From Bacillota bacterium (GTDB lineage Bacteria > Bacillota > Clostridia > Oscillospirales > Ethanoligenentaceae), in assembly GCA_023391835.1 (NCBI GenBank), contig JAEWAE010000066.1:1-63198 (forward strand): DNA of 63,198 nucleotides, given 5' to 3'. The position numbers and the translations under genes were made by a program. Positions 1 to 8,400 of this stretch are shown here, piece after piece. Each line of letters opens with the position of its first letter. Within the stretch, counting starts at the first letter, position 1. Under the pieces are notes generated by a model. It was not told where the DNA came from, made no database searches, and was given only the letters and a program-made list of their open reading frames with translations.

Positions 1-1
1 T

Positions 2-49
2 GTTCACAAATTCTACTGCATCTCTGCGTAGCTTTTCCCGTTCCAACAT
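2..49 (-). CDS. Possible 5' end of a leftward gene (partial)
   Basis: An ATG on the minus strand at 49 follows an AGGTGA ribosome binding site with 7-nt spacing. The frame stays open to the window edge and reads MLEREKLRRDAVEFVN. A second ATG eight bases upstream (frame MKDVGTG...) is also open but sits directly on the AGGTG, so it is less likely. Only 16 codons are visible, so no family can be named. The two hairpins to the right separate it from the exonuclease gene, which fits an independent transcription unit. Confidence 0.3.
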   Translation of the reverse strand, partial: MLEREKLRRDAVEFVN

Positions 50-83
50 CTTTCATCACCTATTTCTATTTTACTATTTTACA

Positions 84-115
84 ACGAAAAAGCCCAGCTT
101 TCGCTAGACCTTTTT
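84..115 (-). terminator. Terminator of the exonuclease III gene
   Basis: On the minus strand a roughly 12-pair stem (with several G-U pairs) around a GAAA loop ends in TTTTT, 60-90 bases after the exonuclease stop codon. The A-rich and T-rich arms are complementary, so it could also act in the other direction. Confidence 0.5.
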
Positions 116-126
116 CGACAGACTGT

Positions 127-158
127 CCGCTCCGCTTAAAAAGCGGAACGGATTTTTT
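127..158 (+). terminator. Rightward hairpin followed by six T
   Basis: Arms at 127-137 and 141-151 pair with one mismatch and are followed by TTTTTT at 153-158. No rightward gene is visible to its left inside the window. It may end a transcript entering from the left or shield the convergent exonuclease gene. Confidence 0.5.
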
Positions 159-176
159 ATGCGTATGGCGGCCGTG

Positions 177-932
177 TCAGGCTTTCAGCAGCAGCCCCAC
201 CGGGCAGTGGTCGCTGCCGGTCACGTCGGAATAGATCACGCTGTCGTCGATTTGCTGTGCCATGCGGTCGGATACCAGAAAATAGTCGATGCGCCACCCG
301 GCGTTGTGCTCCCGGGCGTGATACATATACGACCACCAGGTGTAGGCCCCGGTTTTATCCGGATAAAGCCGGCGGAAGGAGTCGGCAAAGCCCGCGCCGA
401 GCAGCGTGCGCATTTTTTCCCGCTCCTCGTCGGTAAAACCGGCGTTGCCCATATTGGGCTTGGGGTTTTTCAGGTCGATCTCTTCCCGGGCCACATTCAT
501 GTCGCCGCAGATGACCACAGGCTTGCGGGTGTCGAGGGATTTGGCATAGTCGCGGAACAGGTCGTCCCACTCCATGCGGTATGACAGCCGCGTCAGCCCT
601 CGCTGGGAGTTGGGCGTATAGACCGTGAGCAGGTAAAAATCGGCGAATTCCAGCGTGATGGTGCGCCCTTCGCCGGAAGTGTCGCGGCCCCCCATGTCAT
701 ATTCCACCGACAGTGGCTTTGTTTTGGTGAAAACCGCCGTGCCCGAATAGCCCTTTTTTTGCGCACTGTTCCAATAGACCGTGTATCCGTCGAAGCGGAT
801 GTCGGCCTGGTCGGGCTGCATTTTAGTCTCTTGAATACAGAAGACGTCCGCATCCGCCCCGGCGAAAAAATCGGCAAATCCTTTGTTCACACAGGCCCGC
901 AGGCCGTTTACATTCCAGGATATCAGTTTCAA
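177..932 (-). CDS. xth: Exodeoxyribonuclease III (ExoA/Xth family AP endonuclease)
   Basis: This 251-residue protein is a cytoplasmic DNA repair enzyme of the exonuclease III family, which cuts at abasic sites and removes nucleotides from 3' ends using Mg2+. All family motifs are in order: WNVNG at residues 6-10, IQETK with the metal-binding Glu35, YTPNS near 107, GDMNVA near 147 and the C-terminal GSDHCPV with the catalytic His. Length matches Gram-positive ExoA (about 250). It is transcribed alone, from a sigma-A-type promoter shared back to back with the spoIIE control region. The ORF starts MKLISWNVNG, the usual family N-terminus. Confidence 0.96.
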   Translation of the reverse strand: MKLISWNVNGLRACVNKGFADFFAGADADVFCIQETKMQPDQADIRFDGYTVYWNSAQKKGYSGTAVFTKTKPLSVEYDMGGRDTSGEGRTITLEFADFYLLTVYTPNSQRGLTRLSYRMEWDDLFRDYAKSLDTRKPVVICGDMNVAREEIDLKNPKPNMGNAGFTDEEREKMRTLLGAGFADSFRRLYPDKTGAYTWWSYMYHAREHNAGWRIDYFLVSDRMAQQIDDSVIYSDVTGSDHCPVGLLLKA

Positions 933-971
933 TGGGACCCCCGCTTTCTGCTCGACAACTCTTTACCAGAG

Positions 972-1000
972 ATTGTACACAAGCGGGCGAACGCTGTCAA
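972..1000 (-). promoter_or_regulatory. Sigma-A promoter of the exonuclease III gene
   Basis: Read on the minus strand: TTGACA (1000-995), a 17-bp spacer and TACAAT (977-972). Transcription would begin near 965, about 33 bases before the start codon. Confidence 0.75.
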
Positions 1001-1063
1001 GGCAGGGGGAGAAAGCGGGCAAAATCCGGAAAAATTAAAAATGTAAATATTTGCCATCTTAAT

Positions 1064-1097
1064 GTGACAACTTTTTCGCTTGCCCCCGAAGTATAAT
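1064..1097 (+). promoter_or_regulatory. Candidate spoIIE promoter with a long spacer
   Basis: A perfect TATAAT at 1092-1097 is preceded by GTGACA at 1064-1069, leaving a 22-bp spacer. At the normal 17-bp distance the hexamer is AACTTT, a poor -35. Spo0A-activated sigma-A promoters such as B. subtilis spoIIG and spoIIE are known for 21-22 bp spacers, so the geometry suits a spoIIE promoter. A sequence with 6 of 7 matches to the 0A box TGTCGAA lies on the minus strand at 957-951, but a site that far upstream is weak support. Confidence 0.5.
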
Positions 1098-1127
1098 AGG
1101 CCTTGCTTCCGGGGGGGACAAGCCGTG

Positions 1128-1145
1128 GGCCGGCTGCAGCCGGCC
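1128..1145. repeat. Perfect 18-bp palindrome in the spoIIE leader
   Basis: GGCCGGCTGCAGCCGGCC reads the same on both strands and lies between the predicted transcription start (about 1104) and the chosen start codon at 1197. It would form a very stable stem or bind a dimeric protein. If translation began at the GTG at 1125 it would be coding sequence instead. Confidence 0.6.
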
Positions 1146-1196
1146 TATGGGCCATTCACCCCGGCGGAAAAACGAAAATTTAGGGCGGCGAAAACG

Positions 1197-3521
1197 ATGG
1201 CGGAAAAAAGAGCAGTCATCCGTGCATTTCCCGGTATGCTGACGGGGCGCATGAACGCCCGGACGGGCCGCGCGCTGGGCAACGCGGCATTTTCGGCGCT
1301 GGCGGGCCTGCTGGGGGCCCGCGCGGTGATATTCGGCGGGCTGGCGCCCTTTGGCATCGCCGTGGTCGCGGCCGTGCCGGGCCCGGCGGGGCTTTTCGCA
1401 CTGGTGGGGGCGGCGATGGGATACCTGCTGCCGGGCGGTCCCCAGTATGGCGCGCGGTATGTGGTGGCCTGCATGGCGGCCTTTTTATTCGCGCGGGTAT
1501 TCGACGGGTTCGCCCGGGTGGCGAAATCCGTCCTTTTCCGCCCGGTCGCAGCGGGGGCGGCCTGTCTCATCACCGGCATGGCGGTGGTGATCTCAAACGG
1601 GCTGGCACCCGCCGACTTGGCACTGTGCCTGGCCGAAACGGCGCTTTGCGCCGTCGCGGCCGCCTTTTTTGAAAAATCCGGGCCGTTGCTGCGGCACCCG
1701 GCGCGCATCTGGGGTGTGGGCCGCCCCGAGATGGTCAGCCTCATGGCGGCGGCGGGCGTGGGGCTGCTGGCGCTGACGGGCATCGGGGTGTCGGGTGTCA
1801 CGCTGGGGCGCACGGCGGCGGTGGTGCTCATTCTGATCGCGGCCCGCACTCGGCGGGAGGCCGGCGGCAGCATCGTCGGCACGGCGTTGGCCCTGTGCTT
1901 CACCCTCAGCGGGCGGGGCGCCATCGAGATCGTGGCGGGTTATGCCTTCGGCGGCCTTATGGCGGGCGTGTTCGCCCAGATGGGCCGCTTCGGCTGCGTG
2001 GTGGCGTTTATCCTGGGCAACGCGGCCGCAGCTTTCAGCGCGGGCTTTTCGGCCCAGTCGGCAACGGGCATTTACGAAGCCATGATCGGCGCGGTGGTCT
2101 TTTTGCTGCTGCCGGAACAGGCGGTGGGCCGCGTGGCCTCTCTGTTGGGTCCGTCAGCCGACCGGGCCGACGACGGGCGGCAGGAGGCGCTGCCCCGCCG
2201 TCTGGCGGAGGCGGCCCGTACACTCTGCGCCGTGTCGGATACGGTCACGCAGGTGGGCGACCGGCTGCGCGGCATCGGGGCCGAAAACGTGACGGCGGTT
2301 TATGAGCGGGCGTCGGAGACGACATGCGCCCACTGTGGCATGCGCATGTATTGCTGGGGCACCGGTTATAACGACACGATGAATGTGCTCAACGGCCTGA
2401 CTGCCACGCTCACCCGCGACGGCCGGTTGGAGCGGGAGGATGTGCCGCAGCACTTCGCCGGCCGATGCTGCCGGCTGGGCGAACTGCTGGCCGCCGTAAA
2501 CCGCAGCTATGCGGAGTATGCCGTCCGCCGCCGGGAGCAGGGGAAAAACGAGATCCTGCGCGGCGTGTTGGCCGAGCAATTCACCGGCGTGGCCGCTTTT
2601 TTAAAGGAACTGGCGCAGAATGCCTGCGGTGCCGCCCGGCCTGTGGCCGGTGGCGAAAAAGTGCAGGCCGCCCTGCGCGATGCGGGGCTCAGTGTGGAAG
2701 AAGCCACCTGCCGGGTGGACGAGCGGGGCCGCATGTCGGTGGAGGCGGACATCCGCCGCCGGGGCAAGATGGCGGTCAACCGTACCCAGGTGCTGCGGGA
2801 GGTGTCGCGGGCCTGCGGGCGGCCCTTCGAGGGGCCGGTCTTCACCGGCGACGGGGAAACCCTCCGCGTCGGCTTCACCGAGAAACCGGCGTTCACGGCA
2901 GCTTTCGGCCGGGCCAGCGTGGCCAAATCGGGCGAAAAGCTCTGCGGTGATGCCTGCGATGCCTTTGTGGATGACGCCGGCCGGGCGCTGCTTATTCTCA
3001 GCGACGGCATGGGCTGCGGCGGCCCCGCCGCGGTCGACAGCCGCTTCACGCTGGATCTGGCCTCCCGGCTGCTGCAGGCGGGTTTCGGCTTCGACTCCAT
3101 GGTGCGCATTGTCAATTCCGCCATGATACTCAAGTCGGGGGATGAATCCTTCGCCACACTGGATATTGCGGCCATCGACCTTTACAGCGGCGAGACCGAA
3201 TTTTTGAAGGCCGGCGCGCCGCCCACCTATGTGCGCCGCAGCGGGCGGGTGGAACGGGTCGTGCTCAGCTCTATCCCGGTCGGGCTGCTGCGGGATACGG
3301 GGCTGGAGCGCAGCCGCACCCGTCTGCGCCGGGGCGACGTGGTGGTTGTGGTCTCCGACGGAGCGCTGGCGAGCGAAGACAGCTGGCTGGTCCGCTCGGT
3401 CGAAGCCTACGCCGGCGAGCCGCCGGACGAATTCGCGGCCGCTCTGGCGCAAAAGGCAAAGGACGCCCGCACCGACGGGCACGACGACGACATCACCGTG
3501 CTGGTAGGCGTGCTGGAATAG
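1197..3521 (+). CDS. spoIIE: Stage II sporulation protein E, PP2C-type phosphatase
   Basis: SpoIIE dephosphorylates the anti-anti-sigma factor SpoIIAA in the forespore, which releases sigma-F, and it also acts at the polar septum. The N-terminal third is a run of about ten hydrophobic helices. A central soluble region follows, with a Cys-rich patch (CAHCGMRMYCWG). The C-terminus is a PP2C phosphatase with SDGMG (Asp near 603), VSDGA (near 720) and DDDITV (near 762). From 1197 the protein has 774 residues (B. subtilis: 827). I chose ATG 1197 because AGGGCGG lies 8 bases upstream. A GTG at 1125 behind a G-run and a TTG at 1080 are alternatives, but 1080 lies upstream of the -10 box. Its 3' end overlaps the convergent amidase gene by 29 bases. 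Confidence 0.95.
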   Translation: MAEKRAVIRAFPGMLTGRMNARTGRALGNAAFSALAGLLGARAVIFGGLAPFGIAVVAAVPGPAGLFALVGAAMGYLLPGGPQYGARYVVACMAAFLFARVFDGFARVAKSVLFRPVAAGAACLITGMAVVISNGLAPADLALCLAETALCAVAAAFFEKSGPLLRHPARIWGVGRPEMVSLMAAAGVGLLALTGIGVSGVTLGRTAAVVLILIAARTRREAGGSIVGTALALCFTLSGRGAIEIVAGYAFGGLMAGVFAQMGRFGCVVAFILGNAAAAFSAGFSAQSATGIYEAMIGAVVFLLLPEQAVGRVASLLGPSADRADDGRQEALPRRLAEAARTLCAVSDTVTQVGDRLRGIGAENVTAVYERASETTCAHCGMRMYCWGTGYNDTMNVLNGLTATLTRDGRLEREDVPQHFAGRCCRLGELLAAVNRSYAEYAVRRREQGKNEILRGVLAEQFTGVAAFLKELAQNACGAARPVAGGEKVQAALRDAGLSVEEATCRVDERGRMSVEADIRRRGKMAVNRTQVLREVSRACGRPFEGPVFTGDGETLRVGFTEKPAFTAAFGRASVAKSGEKLCGDACDAFVDDAGRALLILSDGMGCGGPAAVDSRFTLDLASRLLQAGFGFDSMVRIVNSAMILKSGDESFATLDIAAIDLYSGETEFLKAGAPPTYVRRSGRVERVVLSSIPVGLLRDTGLERSRTRLRRGDVVVVVSDGALASEDSWLVRSVEAYAGEPPDEFAAALAQKAKDARTDGHDDDITVLVGVLE

Positions 3522-4131
3522 ACTCAGACGGGAAAAAGGCCGGCGCAAACCGCAGCACACGCAGCCGGGGGTAAGCAGTGGGCTGAGAGGCAAATTCCCC
3601 CATAGGGGAATCCAGCCGGTCGTAGCTGTGACAGCAGATGAGCACATTGTCCCAGTCGGGTGCCGCGCAGGTGACATAGACGCCGTGGCCGAAACGGTCG
3701 GGGGTATAGGCCGTCACCACGAGCTGAATGACATCGCCCTGCCGCACGGCGGATGCCGGCACGTCGGCAAAGGTGCCCTCGGCCACAAGCCGCGCCGCGG
3801 GCCCGGCGGATTTGGTGCCGGTGACAAGTCGGTAAAATTCCACTACCCGGCACCATGCAGGCGAACCGATATGGTTGCGGGAGCCATACCAGACACCGGT
3901 GATCTGCCGGATATCCTGCTTGATGCGGCGGGCGTTTTCCGCCGTGACCTTGTCGTCAAAGCCCGGCACCCACCCGCCGTAGGAGGCCCAGACGCATTGG
4001 CTGATGAAATTCGTGCAGTCGTCGTCCGGGCTGTAAAAAAACAACTGCTGAGATTCCGGCACCAGCCGGTGGAGCGCGAAGGCGCGGGCGTAATCGCTGC
4101 CCGTGCCGGCGTCGTAGGAAAAAAGCGGCAT
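3493..4131 (-). CDS. Amidase-domain (Amidase_6-like) protein
   Basis: This 212-residue protein has the DDDCTNFISQC signature at residues 36-46, typical of the putative amidase (Amidase_6) family, a papain-like fold in which Cys39 would be the nucleophile. A later FGHGVYV segment (His near 149) is the likely catalytic partner. Family members often process cell-wall peptides, but this one has no signal peptide, so its location and substrate are open. The start is supported by AGGAGGG six bases upstream of ATG 4131. The gene converges on spoIIE and overlaps its last 29 bases. The C-terminal tail (ESIPARLPAR) is encoded largely within that overlap. Confidence 0.75.
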   Translation of the reverse strand: MPLFSYDAGTGSDYARAFALHRLVPESQQLFFYSPDDDCTNFISQCVWASYGGWVPGFDDKVTAENARRIKQDIRQITGVWYGSRNHIGSPAWCRVVEFYRLVTGTKSAGPAARLVAEGTFADVPASAVRQGDVIQLVVTAYTPDRFGHGVYVTCAAPDWDNVLICCHSYDRLDSPMGEFASQPTAYPRLRVLRFAPAFFPSESIPARLPAR

Positions 4132-4176
4132 GCAAAGCCCTCCTGCCCGGCCGAGAACACCCGGCCGGCAAAATGA

Positions 4177-4215
4177 AAAGCCCCTCTTTCATCAGTGTAT
4201 GAAAGAGGGGCTTTG
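4177..4215 (-). terminator. Terminator of the aldo/keto reductase gene
   Basis: A 16-bp perfect stem around a 6-base loop is followed on the minus strand by a T-rich stretch. It lies about 50 bases after the reductase stop and about 45 bases before the amidase start, so the amidase may also receive read-through. The plus strand likewise ends in CTTT. Confidence 0.8.
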
Positions 4216-4263
4216 GTGCGCAGGGCGATTCGGCCGTGCTTCACACATCCTAAACGACGAGAC

Positions 4264-5301
4264 CTAGCGCGGAATCTCCGCCGCGTGATCGGCGCGGAAC
4301 TGCCGGTAGTCGGCCAGCATCCGCTTGAGCAGCTCGGGTGTATCCAGCCCATAGGGGCAATGGTTGCGGCAATGGTTGCAGCCGAGGCAGCCCGTGACGC
4401 GCTCCATTTTCTGCGCGGAATCCTCCGTCAGCAGACGCCGGTAAGGCGAGCGGCGCAGCAGCAGCGACATGCGTGCGGCGGTGGGGATATCGATGCCTGC
4501 CGGGCAGGGCAGGCAGTAGCCGCACCCGCGGCAAAAAGCCCCCGTGAGCTCCCGGCGGTCTTTTTCCACCACGGCGCGCAGAGCGGCGTTAAAAGCGGGC
4601 GGGTTTGCTTCCAGCCGCAGAAACTCGTCGAGCTCCGATTCCCGCTGGATGCCCCAGATGGGCAGAATATTGTCGTACTGCCGCAAAAAGGCGAAGGTGC
4701 TGGCGGCGTTGGTGATCAGCCCGCCCGAAAGCGCCTTCATGGCGATGAGCCCCACGTCGTGTGCCCGGCACAGGGCGCTGAGCGCCAGATCCTCTTCCGA
4801 TGACAGGGAGGAAAGAGGGAACTGCACCGTGTCGTATCGGCCCGAAAGCACCGCCTGCCGGGCGTTCCCCAGCCGATGGTTGGTCACGCCGATAAAGCGG
4901 GCCTTGCCCTGGCGCTGCGCTTCCAGCAGGCCCTGGTAGGTGCCGTCGGGGTCTTCCGGGTCGGGCAGTTCCTTCGGGTTGTGGAGCTGGAGGATGTCGA
5001 CGTAATCGGTGCGGAGCATTTTGAGGCTCAGGTCCACATCCCGCAGCAGATCTTTTTTATTTTTTGCCGGGCTTTTGGTGGCGATAAAAATGTGATGGCG
5101 CACATCCGAGAGGGCGGCGCCGATCTTTTCCTCACTGTCGGTGTAGCTGCGTGCCGTGTCGAAAAAATTGATGCCGCCGTCGTAGGCTTTGCGCAGCAGG
5201 TGCGCGGCGTCCGCCATCGGCACGCGTTGCACGGGCAGCGCGCCGAAAGCGCTGCGGGTGGCACAGATGCCCGTGCGGCCCAAACGCATGGTTTCCATCA
5301 T
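4264..5301 (-). CDS. Aldo/keto reductase with C-terminal 4Fe-4S domain
   Basis: This 345-residue oxidoreductase has an aldo/keto reductase barrel with the tetrad visible: Asp48 in FDTARSY, Tyr53, Lys76 in ATKS and His near 106 in LQLHNP. The C-terminus adds a ferredoxin-like domain with two Cys clusters, CRGCGYCLPCP and CLGCNHCRNHCP, able to hold two 4Fe-4S clusters. Such AKR-ferredoxin fusions are common in anaerobic Clostridia and presumably couple NAD(P)H to an electron carrier; the substrate is unknown. Two adjacent ATG codons at 5301 and 5298 follow AAGGGA, and I chose the first. A longer frame upstream crosses the promoter and the start of the divergent glucan synthase and is not used. 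Confidence 0.92.
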   Translation of the reverse strand: MMETMRLGRTGICATRSAFGALPVQRVPMADAAHLLRKAYDGGINFFDTARSYTDSEEKIGAALSDVRHHIFIATKSPAKNKKDLLRDVDLSLKMLRTDYVDILQLHNPKELPDPEDPDGTYQGLLEAQRQGKARFIGVTNHRLGNARQAVLSGRYDTVQFPLSSLSSEEDLALSALCRAHDVGLIAMKALSGGLITNAASTFAFLRQYDNILPIWGIQRESELDEFLRLEANPPAFNAALRAVVEKDRRELTGAFCRGCGYCLPCPAGIDIPTAARMSLLLRRSPYRRLLTEDSAQKMERVTGCLGCNHCRNHCPYGLDTPELLKRMLADYRQFRADHAAEIPR

Positions 5302-5328
5302 GATCCGATCCCTTCGCTGTTTTTCTCT

Positions 5329-5357
5329 ATTGTAACAGGAACACGCGGCGGGAGCAA
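5329..5357 (-). promoter_or_regulatory. Promoter of the aldo/keto reductase gene
   Basis: On the minus strand TTGCTC (5357-5352) and TACAAT (5334-5329) are 17 bp apart. The transcript would start about 20 bases before ATG 5301. Confidence 0.55.
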
Positions 5358-5467
5358 CCGCACGGCGCATGGTTTGCCCCGCCGCGGGGAAAAGTAACCC
5401 TGTATTTGTATTTTTGCCGGGTGAGCGCCTGTGGGGCGGCGCCGGCAGAGAGGCAGGGTTTGGGGTC

Positions 5468-8400
5468 ATGAACGAAACCATCCGCAGCCGGGAGTCCGTC
5501 ACCGAGGCGGGCGCCGCGGCGGCCAAAGCAATCCCCGTCGCAGGCCGGGTCCGGCCCGCGGGGACGGTGCGCCGGCTCAAGCGCGACCTGGAAACCATCC
5601 GCCAGGCGTATAAGCGGCTGGTGTTTGCCCGCCAGGGCGTCACCAAAGCGTACGAGTGGCTTTTTGACAATTATTATATTTTGGAACGGGAGGGCCGCCT
5701 GCTGGCGCGGGAACTGTCGAAGCTCGACCCGCTCCCCGGGGGGCCGGGCGGTGAGCCGGCCGTGACGGCCCATGCGCGCAGTCTGTGCGAGGCGGCCCGC
5801 GGCTCCCTTGACGCCGCAGCCATCGAGGCCTATGTGGCCGGGGCTCAGCGGGAGCGGGATTTTGAAAGCTGCGAGCTTAACGCCTTCTGCCCGATGCTGC
5901 GGGCCGCTCTCATTGATGGGGCGGCCCGGGCCTGCGGCGACGTGCCGGACGAGGAGCGGGAGACGCTTTTTTCCGACGCCGTCAAGACGCTCAATTTCCT
6001 CACGACCTTCGACTTTTCCGTCATTGTGGAACGGCAGAGCCGGGTGGAGCAGATTTTTCGCACCGACCCGGCGGAAATCTACGCCAAAATGGATGAGCGC
6101 ACCCGGGCCCTTTACCGTCGGCGGCTGTCGGCCATCGCCCGGCGCCGGCGCATGCCCGAGAGTGAGGCCGCCCGCATGGCCGTGGCACTGGCGCAGGCGG
6201 GTAAAACACCCCGGGAGCGGCATGTGGGTCACTACTTGCTCGACCGGGAGCTGGACCGCCCGCTGCCGTGCCGGCGGGGCCGGGTGTATCTGACACTGCT
6301 GTGGGCCGTACCGGCGGTGCTGGCGCTGGCGGCGGGGATATTGCTGCGGCAGCCGCTGCTGGCGGTGCTGCTTTTCCTGCCCCTGTGGGAAGCGGCGCGC
6401 CCGGTCATCGACCACTTCATCCTCAAAGGGGTGCCGGCGGCCTTCCTGCCCCGCATGGAGCTGGAAGGCACCATTCCGCCCGAGGCCCCCACGCTGGTGG
6501 TCATTTCCGCCCTGCTCACCTCGCCCCAGAAAATCGATTTCTATGTGCGCAAGCTCGAGCAGTTTTATTATTCCAACGGCCGGGGCGCCATCCAGTTCGG
6601 CCTGCTGGCGGATTTCAAAGAGAGCCGCCTGCCCGAGCAGCCGGAGGATCGGGCCATCCGCAATGCGGCGGTCAAGGCTGTGCGCAAGCTGAATTTCCGC
6701 TACGGCTCCCACTTCTGCCTCTTTTTGCGCGACCGCACCCTCAGCCCCACCCAGGGGAATTTCTCGGGGTGGGAACGCAAGCGCGGCGCGCTCATCGAGC
6801 TGACCCGGCTGATACGGGGGGAGGCGACCTCCATTACCACGGTGGAAGGCGACATGGCCCAGACCCGCTCCGCCCGCTTTATCCTCACGCTGGACGCGGA
6901 CACCGGCCTTTTGATGGATGACGCCTGTGAAATGGTGTCGGCGGCGCTGCACCCGCTCAACGCGCCCGAGATCGACCCGGAGCGCGGGGCGGTCACGGCG
7001 GGCTACGGCATTCTTGCACCGCGCATCTGCGTCGACCTGGAATCGGCCGGCGCGACGCCCTTTTCCCGCGTGATGGCGGGCCACGGGGGCGTCACGGCCT
7101 ACGACACCGCATCGGGCGACCCGTATCAGGATCTTTTCGGTGAGGGAATATTCGCCGGCAAGGGGCTTGTGAATGTGGAAGCCTTCGGCAAGGTGCTGGA
7201 CCACAGCCTGCCGGAAAACCGCATCCTCAGCCACGATATTTTGGAAGGGTGCCTGATGCGCACGGGCTTTTTGTCGGATGTGGAGCTGCCGGACGGGTTC
7301 CCGCCCCGGCCGTGGCCGTGGATGGAGCGGCTCCACCGCTGGATCCGCGGCGACTGGCAAAATCTGCCGTTCCTGGGCGGGCGCGTGCCCGGCCGGGAGG
7401 GTGACCGGCCCACCCCCTTCGGGCCGGTGAGCCGTTTCAAACTTTTTGACAATCTGCGTCGGTCGGTGACGCCGGTGGCGGCCATGCTGTGCATGGTGGC
7501 GGCGGCCTTCGAGCCGCTGGGAGCGGCGCTGACCCTCATCGCGGCGGCGGTGCTTTCGGCCGCGGGGCCGGGGCTGTGGGGCGCGGTGCTGGCGGTGGCG
7601 GCCGGCGGGCCGTCGATGCTGTCGCGCAAATACCACTGCAAGGTGCTGCCCCAGGCCACCAATGCGGTCGTGCAGGGCGTGCTGCAATTTCTGATGCTGC
7701 CGGTGCAGGCGATAACGGCTGCGGACGCCGTGATCCGCGCCCTGTGGCGCAACCATACGGGCCGAAAGCTGTTGGAATGGACCACGGCGGCCGAGTCGGA
7801 AGCCAAAAGCGACAGCGGTTTCTGGCGCTTCTGGCCGGCGGCGGTGGCGGGCATCGCCTTTCTGCTGGCGGCGCCCCATCCGGCGGCGCGGGTGGCGGGC
7901 GCGCTTTTTATCGTCACCCCCTTCGTGGCCTGGCTGTCGGGCCGGGCGGCGCCCGCCGCGGGGGACGACCTGTCGGATGACGACCGGGAGACCGTGCGTT
8001 CCTACATGGCCGCCATGTGGCGTTATTACGAGGATTATGTGGGGGAAGAGGATCACTGGCTGCCCCCCGACAACGTGCAGGAGGCACCCGTGCATGCCGT
8101 TGCCCACCGCACCTCACCCACCAATATCGGGCTGCTGCTGCTTTCCACCCTGGCCGCGCGGGATATGAATCTCATCGACAGCGACACGCTTTTTGAGCGG
8201 GTGGGGGCCACCGTGACCACGCTCGAGCAGCTTGAAAAATGGCACGGCCATCTGCTCAACTGGTACGATACCCATACGCTGCGCCCGCTGCACCCGGCCT
8301 ATGTGTCGACGGTGGACTGCGGCAATCTGCTCTGCTGCCTGACGGCCCTGAGCCAGGGGCTGCGGGATTACGCCGCCGAGTCCCCCGTCTGCCCGGAACT

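Noticed and set aside
994..1000. 0A box (TGTCAAG) upstream of spoIIE
   Set aside because: This sequence is explained by the -35 hexamer of the divergent exonuclease promoter and matches the 0A box at only 5 of 7 positions.
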